This document shows positions 1-12,500 of a DNA stretch of 64,000 nt, piece by piece. The notes under the pieces were generated by a model. The model was not told where the DNA came from. It ran no database searches and saw nothing but the letters and a program-made list of their open reading frames with translations. Position 1 is the first letter of the stretch; each line of letters opens with the position of its first letter. The position numbers were made by a program, and so were the translations under genes. Source of the stretch: Arbacia lixula (Eukaryota; Echinodermata; Echinoidea; Arbacioida; Arbaciidae); the NCBI GenBank assembly GCA_963669155.1, contig OZ022576.1, forward strand, positions 12,332,204 through 12,396,203. Reading direction: 5' to 3'.

Positions 1-235
1 GTCAAGTAAAACCACTATTGTGATTATGGGATATCATTGTTAGCCAATGTAAGGCTATATTCCACATTCACACTTCATCTCCAGATATTTGCTCACTGGG
101 TACACTCAATTCAAATGATTCATCTTTGGCAGGTTATTTTTCAGACTTTCTTTACACTTGACTTTTAAATGTTTTCAAGCTTTGTTATTAGTCCGTTTTT
201 CCTTTTTTTGTGTAAATCCAGTAAAATCCACTTAC

Positions 236-374
236 CTGGTACTTCGATGTCCATGACGACGCTGGTATCATCCGGGATGGTCTGGTTCTCAATGTCCACT
301 GGCAAGGTGCGGATGGTGAGCTTATACCTCTCGGATGGGTATAGGTCACAGAAGCAGCTGAAGCTGAACTTTCT
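236..374 (-). CDS. IL-17 receptor-like gene, exon 5 (last one inside the window)
   Basis: 139-nt exon, acceptor ctaccttgcag, donor gtaagt. Encodes RKFSFSCFCDLYPSERYKLT, IRTLPVDIENQTIPDD and TSVVMDIEVP, then one base of the next codon. The FSF...L.P...Y.LTI..LP pattern is the final strand pair of the IL-17R first FnIII domain. The next exon must lie left of base 1. Confidence 0.82.
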
Positions 375-3300
375 CTGCAAGGTAGAGATGCACAGGATTT
401 TGTAAACAATGTCTGCTTTGCCTTCGTCTCTCTTTAACCCTCTAGCACCAAGCCATAAAAAGTGAATTTAGTTTGCACACAATTAAGTGCCATAAGTGAT
501 GACAGGGTTAACCTTTTCTGTGCCAGTTGACATGCTGCTCTAAATGTATATATGCTTTGTGTGTATTCAGTGTGCATAAATACTTGAATGGCACATAAAG
601 AGTTATGAATGTAATGTCAGAGATTTTCAAATCAATAGCTGTGGAAGATATAGAAAGGACTCTTTAAATACTTTAAAGTATAAGTGGAATTAAATCCATA
701 CACACACATACAATCCAGATCCGCGGATTCCTCACTCTCTGGCGATTATCTCAAGTTCCAACAATCGTCCAGTTGGGGGGAGGGGGGGGGGGGGGGGGGG
801 CTAGTTACTGGGGGAAGGGGGGGAGGTGGGGAAAGGGGTTAATTGCTCTTTAGGTAATTGTCTGGGGGTAGTTGTCCTAGGGAGTAATTGTCTTGGGAGT
901 AGTTCTCTTGGGGGGTAGTTGTCCTAGGGGGTAGTTGTCCTAGGGGATAATTGTCTTGGGGGGTAGTTTTCCTAGGGGATAATTGTCCTGGGGGGTAATT
1001 TTCCTGTGGGGTAGTTGTCATAAGGGGGTAGTTGTCCAGGGGGTAGTAGTTTGGGGGGTAGTTGTCCAGGGGGTAGATGTCCGGATACGGGTCTGACCCT
1101 AGGCTAGACCCTAGCAGCTAGGCTGCTCTTTTCAGAGCTATTCTAACAGCATAAACCCACCAATCCTGTTCAAGGCTAGACACGGTGTACCATAAAACTC
1201 ATTTCAATGCATCTTCAACAGAGTGATAATCTTCTTTTTGTATTGGGCTTTTTCTGCAAGTACCACTCAAAGCAATTGATGATCACCCTGGCTTTAGCCA
1301 AGATGCTGTATTAAGTGCTAGAGGCTAGATGATCTACACACTGTAGATCAGGAACATATTCCTGCCTGCAACTCATGAACTGCGCCTGGGCCTCGTCTTA
1401 TAATGAGTTGTGATCGCTCGGACTTGTTGGCATGTCAAATCCCCTAACCTCTAATATGCTTTTCTCACTTGGGGGAGGAGGGGGTCTTAGCCCCACCTAT
1501 AGTACGGGGCTAAGCTTAGACCTGTTTCTGTTCTCACTCGTTTTTACCAAAGTGGGCTAGCCCCACCAATAACCCGGGATTATTTGGCTCTGCAAAAAAG
1601 CAGGGCTAACCCCGCAATTGCAGGGCCAAGCCAAATAGTCCGGGGCTAAGAGCGCAAGTGAGAACAGAAACGAAAAATAGTATGGGGCTAAGGATAGTAC
1701 GGGGCTAAGAAAACTAGTGAGAAAAGGGTATAATGTTCTGATTTGAATCAATCACAAGTCAAGTCATAAGACAGGGCCCTGCGTTGAGAGGCACAAGCAT
1801 GAGCAAAACTCCTTATCCACAGGTGTATGCACCATCCTGGGCACAAACCAGGACCTCTCTTCAAGAGTCAAGAGCTCTCACCACAATATACAGTCAGTGT
1901 GCTATCAGAAACCTGTTCAGAGTGGCTACCCTATCTGCAAAAGCCAACTTTTGCCACCATTTTGCCAATGCTTTACCAATAGAACTGGAGTCACTCAAAT
2001 AATGCAGTATTTGCATCCTTTAATTTTCTAGCTACTTCTCTGCAAGGTTGAGAATCGAGACCTACAAATAATACCGCAATATTGTGGAAAGTGATTAAAT
2101 TATGAATAAATTGCATCTGCAAAAAAAAACAGCAAATGTTGCAAACGCAATTTGCATGAGGCATGAGACATGAGGGGCTTTGGTTGTAAATTGCCTGTCA
2201 CAATGCATTGTGTGGCAGAATTACATCATATTTCTATTGCAACACCTTGTTTGATCCCGGATAACTTGCTGTATACATGTAGCATGTACTGCACCATTTA
2301 TACGTGGACCCCGTTCTCATATGCACCAAATCCAATCATGCAACACTGCAGTGATTTGACCGCTTTAGTATATGTGAACCATGTTTTTGATGCTCGCAAG
2401 AAAATTGCTTACTGAAATGCCTCAGTAATAATACGGTATATGAAAAGGGCTACAGAATAGGAGGTCTGACTTACTGGGACGCACTCGCTGTTCTGCACGT
2501 CACACACGGCCTCGTAAGTCAGCTCAGAAGTGAAGTTGAGTATCTGGCAGCAGTCGTTGTTGTGACTGGAGTAGCCCAGACCCACCAGGAGGAACTGCAG
2601 GCCTTTGATGTTTGCTGCCCCTACAGAGTAAAAAAAAAGAACAAGAATGTTGTCAATACTTCTAATAAAACCTATACCTCATCTTAATAACCCTGCTACC
2701 TGATTGGTTGACAGCGATGACAGATTTAACCATCCGAGTGGTGGTCAATAGTACTTCTACATGTATGTGCCAAAATACCAGTTCATTATACTTCCATTTG
2801 CCAAAATTGTAGTTCATAGTATTTTTACCCCTCATGCAACAGCAAGCGGAACAAATTTCCAAGAGCAATTATTTTGCCAATCTGTATGATTTTAAAGCTT
2901 ACATGCCATCAATAAAAATGTCAGCAAAATTTGTGTCTGGCATATGCACGGAATGTCAGAATATTTGTCAGAATAGTTTGTGTCTGACAATCGTACACTG
3001 TATTGTACATGCATGGTACCTCTGTTTACAACATACATCACACATTGATATCTTGTTCAAGAGCTTTGGGGGGAAAAACAGAAGATATTTTTGTAATATT
3101 TTGCATAAAATGTAGATGAATTAAAAACCATCTGGCTCCTGGCATGAAGTCTAAACATGATGGAGGATTTTAGCCTGGTCGGATAAGTGTTTGGCCTCTA
3201 GTAGTTAGTTTACATAGAGGACAGAGAAAGAGGAAATAATAGCAATCGGGTCAGAGTCATTGCATGAATATTTCCTCCTTCCCTTCCTGTGACCACTCGT

Positions 3301-3522
3301 TCATTCATTTTCATTTCATACATGTCTTCCTGTAGCCATGCATTTTGTTTCTTGTCAATATATACATTGAAAATAACAATAATGACGATGAGATCTTTTT
3401 AAAGTCACTTAAATTCCCTCCATCAATATTGTCTGGCTGTCCCTTTCTATCTTTAATGATAATAAAAGAAAGAAGGCTTGGGACCAATTTTAATATAAAT
3501 CTTCTTTGAAGAAAGAGTCATC

Positions 3523-3581
<59 letters not shown>

Positions 3582-6500
3582 GTGTATTAACATCTGTACG
3601 TTTGTCTCTGGCTCTCTCTCTCTATCTATCTGCCATTTTCTCTCTTTCTCCCACACCACCACCATCTAATGTACATTTACTCTCTTTCTCTCCAAGTTAT
3701 GCTCTGTAGTTCACATTCTAGACAGACATTGCACACACAAAACACATCCATTTTATACTTGTTTTTCATACTTGAAATACCTTGATCTATCCCACAAGTT
3801 CAATTGTACTGGTTGGCTCAATGCAAGGTTATTTAGTATGATACTCGTGCATAAATGGGGGAGAATTTACACAGAAATTACCATTTGAAGCTAAAAATGA
3901 GTCAATTAAAGGTTGAGCTAGACATGTATGTTTGTTCATATTGCACACAAAAAACATGAATTTATTCCTTCATATTTCAAACACCCTGATTGGTCCCACA
4001 AGTTCAATTTTAATGGTTGGCTCCATTTTAAGTTATTTTGTGTGAAACTGGTGCATAAATGGGTCACAAGTTTACTGAATTTTGCTAGAATTGCTTTAAG
4101 CAACGTTTACACGGAAAGGACAATTTGAAGCCAACAATAAGTCTACTATTGAAAGAGCTAGACATGTATGTTTGTTTGTTCATTTCCCCTACAAAAAAAA
4201 AAACATTCATTGTTGTACATTTTTTCCACATCCTGATTTGTCTCACAAGTTCAATTGTACTGTGTGGCTTCATAGAATGTTATTTTGTATGACTCTTGAT
4301 ACATAAATGGGTCACGATGCAAAGACAGCATGATCAACACTGTACTGAGGGTACAAAGTACACTAACATCTATCCTTTTGAGTTGCCTGCCTTTCATGCA
4401 TTTGGGAGCTTTACTGAAGTTTGTGAGAGCCTGTTTTAACCCTTAACATGTCACTTCTGGATTAAAAGGTTACTAAATTAGAAAAATAAGTTCCCACTAA
4501 TCTATGTAAAATTATTCACTAAAAACGAATTTCACATTCGTTTGCCGCAATAAAGTCTCATTTTGACGAAAATTTGAAAAAACGCACGCCTCCAGTGACG
4601 TATGAGAGGTCAAATTTCCATAAATGCCAACGGCGTAAAAAGAATGTTTTATTCACGCAATTCAAACAATACGTTACCAACAGGAACCCCAAAAGCTTGT
4701 CCGAGGTTTGTCTGAGTACCAACAACTAATAGATTCAAATGCATTCCATCCATTGAATCTGAATGACAAGATACAGGTGAATGCAATAACGCGTTACTAC
4801 GCAGTTAGGGGGAAAGTTGTGAATACATTACGAAAATGGTCTATGTTGACTTCCGTACAATCAATGGAATTTTGACTTCTCATACGTCACTGGAGGCGTG
4901 CGTTTTTTTTCAAATTTTCGTCAAAATGAGACTTTATTGCGGCAAACGAATGTGAAATTCGTTTTTAGTGGATAATTTTACATAGATTAGTGGGAACTTA
5001 TTTTTCTAATTTAGTAACCCTTTAATTCAACATTGATACACACAGATTCCATAGAGCAATATCATGTCTGCCAGACAGAGGATTTGTACCCTCTCAATAC
5101 AATGGGGTTTTATGTGTTTTAACTCAGTAGGCTTTTCATGGCTTGGTACTGGGAGGGTTGGGCACTATGCAGAAAGGACAATTTAAAACTTACAATAAAC
5201 ACAAATCCAAGCTTAAATTCAGTTGATTCAATAAGGTACAATGGGGACAATAGAGGCCCATAGTAGGCGCATGGGTGGAGTAGTAAATTTATCATAATAG
5301 AGACTTTGATGAAAGGAGTATACTGCACAAACATACATCATGCATCATGGAATGCTATGCATTTCAATCTGTAAATAAATGGTTCAATTGATTTGTGGAA
5401 GATTTTCTCATATGCATGCATGGTGAATACACTACATGTATACACACAAGTATGTTTGTCATATCTTTCCCAGTGCTCTGTGTCGAATGAAGTTGTGGCA
5501 CAGGAAGCGCACTATTCAGTAAATTGACATGCTATTTTGAAGGAAGATTTCCAGAGCAAATAGCATGCTACTTGCTTCCTCATTTGCCAAATAGTATGCG
5601 GTTTTCTGATTCTAAAGGCTAATTTGCAAATTCAGAAATAGGGCGCTTACGTTTGGTGAACTCTTCCAAATGAAAGGACTTTGGGTGTGATGAAGATGAA
5701 TGAATAAACCTTAATGTTCTGGGAGGTGTAAATTACCAAGCCTTTTTACCAAAGTAACACAATAGTTTACTGAAAGTGCTTCTGATCAAATACAATGTTG
5801 CATGTTAGAGTGTATACATATACAGTTTATGGTTTGATTAGGCTTTTACAGTGTACATGAAGCAACTACTATACATGTATAGTGCAACTTCTTGTGAAGC
5901 TGGTCCTTCATCTAGGGACATTTTGAAAAATGGTTCCTTTTTGTATCATCAAACAAGCTTCCAAGAGACAATGGACTGAGAATATACATACGTAAGTATT
6001 AATTCTGTGCAATAAGCCACCAGTTTCATTAACTTTTGAAGCAAATCTCCGTCATCAAACATTTTAAAACCAGAACATCATGGCAACCTGGTTTCACCAT
6101 CAACCTGTTGCTCACGGTTACAGTTTCTGGCTTTGTGAATTTGCCCAGTTAAAATGGCTAACTTTGTTATGGAAATCCAGTAACCAAAGGGGTGTGGCTT
6201 AATTGCCTCCTATAAGGAATTGGAAGATTATTCATAGCCTGTTATCTATTGCCCGTACAGCAGATAATGCGAGAGTTGCGCTGCTCAGTATCTGAGTGAA
6301 GAAAAGTCAGCTCGCAAATACACAGGCTCAGTAAAGAACAGGTTAATAGTTTTATATCTAAGCTCATGTAGCATTGGAATTCATGATGCAAACTTTACAA
6401 AACCCTCAAAGGAGTTCTATAGATACTTACAATTTTAAAGTTGTTTATAACAACAATAATTTCTTTAATCAATCTCAAAGACATATGAATGAGGTTCCCT

Positions 6501-9500
6501 TCACTACAGATGGAGGAAAGACAAACAGAAAACCCATTCCACTTCTAATGACCACAAACCAATTTTGATTTTAATAATGAATTCCAAAAGTAGAATCGAC
6601 TTAGAATTAATCTGAATTTGGGATTAAAGTAGAAATCAATTTGAACTGAAAGAGGTTGTCTGATATGGCTTTAACCTGTTGCACAAATCACAATGTGTGT
6701 CCACAATACATCATTTATATAATGCGCTTCTTCAATGCCTGAGGAAAACTGCTTTATGACCGTAATCCATGACAAACAACTTGAATGTTAGTTACATGTA
6801 CCTTGATCTTTAACACACATCTTGCCAAAATATACCGGGTAAGCCTTGTTTAACCAAAATTGTCCATCAAATTTGATTCAATTTGTCAACTAGCTCTGAA
6901 TTAAGGCATACATTTGACATTTGACCCGACACATGTGACCCTAAATCAAATTATTTAATTGTCCTGTCACATACTATAACTGGATTACAGCACAAATGTA
7001 ATAATTTGTACAGACGGACAGACACACTCAGAGACACAATTCCACTGGCCATTTTGTGGCGGAGGAAAAAAAGTATGTTTAGAATAGAAAGCAAAATAAA
7101 GCAAGACAAAGGTTTTTATTGACAATAACAGGTAATCAAAAGGTACAAGTACTTTGACCAAACGAAACATCGACCTGGCACAAGTTATTAACGATACAAT
7201 TAATCACGTTGAGAGATCATGGGGAGCAAAAGGTTTGAAGGACAAGTGAGACTCTTAAATTGTGGGAAGTGATACAAAACAGTTTATGCTGATTGGAAAT
7301 TAATCAAATATAGCAGAGTATGAATATATATTTCACATCAAAGGGCAGGGTCATCTATTACAAGAATTTAGATTGTGATTGACCATTAATAATGAAGGCA
7401 GGACAAAATCTACGAATTATGTATCACCAAAGTAATCACAATTTTGTGTAGAGTGCAACTGAATGCACCTACTGTATATTATCAGGCTTGATTTTATTCA
7501 TTACTAATCTACATTCCAGAGGACCATTTCATTACTCTGTTTTCCTAAATGATATACTTGAAAAAAATATATGAGTAATTTTGTTATGTTACTAATGGCT
7601 TTCTTTGTTTACTATCCAATAATTGTCCAAAGTCCAAAATTATTGTGATCCTCAGTTCTGAATTAAAAGTGCAAAAATTAATTGCTTGTGTCAGAGAGTA
7701 CAACTGTTATCAATATATTTCATGTACACTGTATCATTACTGTTATGTTTTCAGATAAATCATGTGCCCAAATGAGCCTAGATGTAAGAGCATAAGATCA
7801 TGTTCCATGGCAAAAAAGAGGGCTACATATTAATCAACACTGGAAAGGGCTAACATGTTTATGCGTGGAACTCACATCTACTTTTACAGAGACAGATTGG
7901 CGACAAGAAATTGACTAATTTGAGATAATCAGTACACAGACAACCAGAAAATGGTTCTTTATGTTGTCCTATAACATGTCTCTCCCCTTTCATCTGAAAA
8001 CTCACTAACAGTGTTAAAATGCCATTCAAATCTTATGCAAATGTAACAAACAACATCTTTATGTACATATGTAGAGAAGCAATTATAAACATGCATGTTA
8101 AATATTGATTAGTCAGGAAATGCTACTTAAGTAGCATAGAGAAAAACACACAATATAAAAAATAAAAGAAAGCTATTTCAAAGTCGTTTAATGACTTGAA
8201 GGTTACAGTCCAAACAACTGTGCTTGTATCAAGCCGATGTGATTACTGTAAACATGGCTCTCACTGCCCTGATTCTAATCAATACTTAACCTTGGCATTT
8301 CTATACCAGACTCTTTACTATACAGGTATAGCTGCAATGGACTAATTATACCCTTGTGTTTCTCCATCTGTGACAGGACACACTGAGAAAATGGAAAGTG
8401 ACCAGTACTGCTGGTATTGTGCCCCATTTTACAGCTTGTATGAATAGTGTCCCCAGCCTGCAAGTGATACTCACCATAGCGGAGTATACTGAAGACTGCA
8501 ATAGACTTCTTATTCTCTAGTTCTTTTCCATCCATGAGAGAATAGACTGAGAATAGACAAGTCTTGTGAGCACATTGTCCTAATTTACAATTTGGATGAG
8601 AAATGTCCTACACTACAGCTCAAAGGAATTGGCATAGGGAAAGGGAAGAAAGGGAAGGAGCCGCAGATTTAAACCGCGGTATATTTTGTCCAGTTCAGCA
8701 TGAAACATGATGCTTTTTAGGCTAAAGCATGTTTCATGCTGAACTGGACAAAATATACTGCAGTTTAATACTGCGGTTCCTTCCCTTTCTTCCCTTTCCC
8801 TTTCCCTATGCCAATTCCTTTGAGCTGGAGTGTACATCCTGGAAGCTAGTCTGATGGCTACTCACCATAGCGGAGCAGACTGAAGGTGATATGGAGGCAA
8901 GTGGAGTTGAGGGTAGGGCTGAGGCTAATGCCAAAGAAGGTATAGTTGACATCTTCCACCGGGGCGGGGCGGAGCCCTGGCCTCTCAGGGCTGGGGTAGG
9001 GACTGGAGCACAGCGTCGCTAGGACAGGCAAGGTAGTGGAGACCAATAAATCATTTTGGTAATGTATTCACTTTTCCCATAAAGCTTCGTAATGCTTTAT
9101 TACATTCACCTGTATTTCATAATTAATTTCAATAGGTGGGACCCACTATGAATCTACTAGTTGTTACTACTCGGACAAACCTTGGACAAGCTTAGAGGGT
9201 ACCATTAGTAATGTATTGTTTGAACAATGTGAATGAAATTTGCATCAATAACAAAAAATGGTCTACTCGGATTGATGATTTGTCTCATTTATAGACCCTG
9301 GGGCCATTCATGAAACCTTACTAAGCCTAACTGGCATCTAAATGCCATGAAGCTCCACAGATTTTTTAGTAACTACGCTACTGAGGGTATTTTAATATGG
9401 CCCCTGTAGCTAGAAGAACATGTAACTAACTACACTGTATCTGGGATCCAAAAGTTAATCATAAGACTAAAAGTTGTAATAATTGTGAACCTAATTTACG

Positions 9501-12500
9501 TTTTTTTCATTGAACAAGTAGTTAAACCTGCATGATACAATGCTATTAACACAAGCAGAAAAATGAATCACAGGTAGAGGTCTGCGAAAATGTGAGCTAA
9601 TAGGACAAGAAACAAATTATGGAGTAATGGTTAATTGAAGTTTTACAACTCCGTAAATTATCAATAGCTGTGACATGTCACACAAGCTCAGAATGAATTG
9701 CATCATGTGGGTAAAGACAACTAATATCCTTCTAACACCGATAATCAACACAACATGAAGATGATATCGATATGTACGCATAGACATCTGTACTCCCCTA
9801 CCAGCATACTTTGATGAAGGATTCAATAACGTTGTTTCAGACAAATATGAACATTAATGACATTACCCCAGGCCTGACCTTAAAAGTAGGGGCAGTGGTA
9901 ATAAATACAGCCTGTAATAATGGCAAAACCGTTCTGCGATCATTACCAGGTTCCAAGTCTGATGAATTTCACTTAGTTTATCCTTTAAAGATGATTCCTA
10001 CCAGGTCCCCGTTGCATAAAACTGACTATTAATTGTAACTCTGCCATCAATGGAAACATCCATGATAACATCCCTTGACAGCCAATGAAATTCAAGGTTT
10101 CCATATAGAAATTGCCATGGGTAGCAAAGTAACCATCAATAGTAACTTTTATGCAACAGGGCCTTCGTTACCTGAAATCAAGAGAGAATAGGACCCATGA
10201 TCATGTTAGACCAGCATTTTAATCACAGGTCTCATAGACATACCTGCACCACTACCCTTTACCTTTTCTAAAAATATATACTTACTACTTGAGCAAGCAT
10301 CTGTCTTCAAAGACTCATATCCATATGTGTGGCCACTCTGTTGGGTGAAAAAAAATAAAAAATGGAGAACATTTATATGCAATCTAAATACGCTGTCACC
10401 ATTGAAAATTCAATGCATGTTCCATTCCTCTGCTTCTTTTGCAATGTGAGATTGAATGACACACATAATAGATCAACATGTTGGTAACTAGATAATCACT
10501 TTGGCTTGTACATCATGTCGAACATTTAAAAATAGGCATGGTGCTCACTGCATAATCTCCATTCCCTGGAGTGCCCTTTTGAGGATCAGTGTTCATATTA
10601 TAAAATATGAGCATTACTATAAATTAGAAGGTATGTAATTCTAGCATATACTATGTCATTTAAAGTGCCCTAGTTGCTCACTTCAATAACACATCATTTC
10701 CGGAGTTCATCTACCATGTCCTTGTCTGTAAAACTAAGAAAATGTCAAGGGGGAAAACACCCAAAAGTTGTTTAATGTGGTATTACCCAAGGAGCATTTG
10801 TACCAAGTGTGATCACAATCGATGCAGAAATAAACAAATAAGAGCAAGTTAAACGAAAACTTTAACATTTTTTGTAACAGATCAACAGACCAACAGACTA
10901 ACAGACCAACAGACTAACAGGAAAGTGATTACTACATGTAGGTCTCTGCAGAACTTAGTTCAGACGAGACAAAAACCACAATACATATTATGCAAATATA
11001 ATTATTCCTACAAAATTGGCATAAACTCAACGTATCGTATCATGCACAATAAACATTTACTACAACAAAGAAGAGCTGCTGTAAAATCATACCCTGTACA
11101 TTCGATATGTTTTAAAGACCTCAAATAATGCTAATCAGACAAATAAATATATTCTCTATGTCTCCCCATATTGGGCCAAACAATAGACATGTTATGTTAG
11201 GGAACAAACACTACAGCTCAAAGGAATTGGCAGAGGAAAAGAGAAAGGGAAGAAAGGGAAGGAGCCGCAGTTTTATACCGAGGTATATTTTGTCCAGTTC
11301 AGCATGAAACATGCTTTTTAGGCTAGAGCATCGTGTTTCATGCTGAACTGGAGAAAATACACCGTGATTTAAAACTACGGGTCCTTCCCTTTCCCTCTGC
11401 CAATTTCTTTGAGCTGTCGTGTTTGGTTCATTCATAAGCAGAAAAGCAGGAAAGCAGAGCAACCTTTCAAATATTACGATTTTTTTTTTTTTTGGGGGGG
11501 GGTTGTATGGTAATTACTATAGCCAAGAAATTCTCTAAGGGCAACTGCTATACTCCCATACTGTAATCCTAAAAGGGGCTTGCATGTGCTATGTTGTGCA
11601 AACATACCACTGGTCTATTTAAAAAGCATTCCAGCTGTCTAATACAGCCTGTATCAGCGGCAGACCAGTGACACAGTTACTGCACGATCAGTGTGACTAA
11701 TCAATTTTCCCCAAAAATTCATTAATGTTTTGGTCCTTATTCAAGCTGCATCACATCAGGGCGTTTCATGAACGTTGTCAGCACTGACCAAATGGTCAGT
11801 GCTGACAACTTCAGTGAAATCCTCGGTTTTGATTGGCTGAGAGGCACTAGCCTCTGACTGTTACTATGGTAACTATCAGAAAAAGACCGCTTGTCAGATG
11901 AAAAATGTTCATGAAACGCCAGGTCACTTACTGCAATCCCATCTCTGATTACCCCTGTGGGTATTCATTAACCCCTTGTGTGCAAGGCAACCTAAGGCTC
12001 TATGGGATTTGTGTGTATTACTTGTGCAAAAGTGCACCTATAGCACATTCGGAGGTAAACTTTACTAAGTCTACTTGGTTACTAAATTGCATCCAGCTGT
12101 TTTTATTTTTAGTATTAACAGGCTAACAAGGTTTCATGAATATGCCCCCTATACTCTATCTTCAATATCAACTTGCTTGGAAGGTTTTAATCCAACTTTA
12201 GAAAAGAAAGCAGAAAGATCTGAGGATCATTGTGTTTAAGTTATTTTTTTCCAACCCTGGCAGCCCAATCTGGTACACATAGAATTGAAAGAATATTTGA
12301 TTAAATACACACTTAACAATGATTGTAAAGTAAATATATGTTAATATAAATAAATAAATATAATATAAAGGCAGTGAGTATCTGCTCCAGGGATGCCCTT
12401 TACATCTACTTTAGATGTCAACAGAGTGCAAACCTTTATGAGCTAAGGATCCATCCATGGACTTCCTTGAGATGGTTATCTATTTGAATAAACCTAGACC

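Larger units (their letters stand above)
375..2474 (-). other. Receptor-like gene intron 4: content
   Basis: Holds the G-rich minisatellite, the family F MITE and otherwise AT-rich sequence without a recognisable exon. Confidence 0.6.
2621..8865 (-). other. Receptor-like gene intron 3: content
   Basis: Contains the (TCTG)n tract, three tandem units at 3.7-4.3 kb, the family C MITE, the possible alternative exon at 8.5 kb and hairpin MITE A1. 5.3-8.2 kb is AT-rich with nothing I can name. Confidence 0.6.

Noticed and set aside
839-1021. 60-residue frame with repeated QDNYPLGQLPP
   Set aside because: Reads a G-rich minisatellite in an intron; no start context or splice support.
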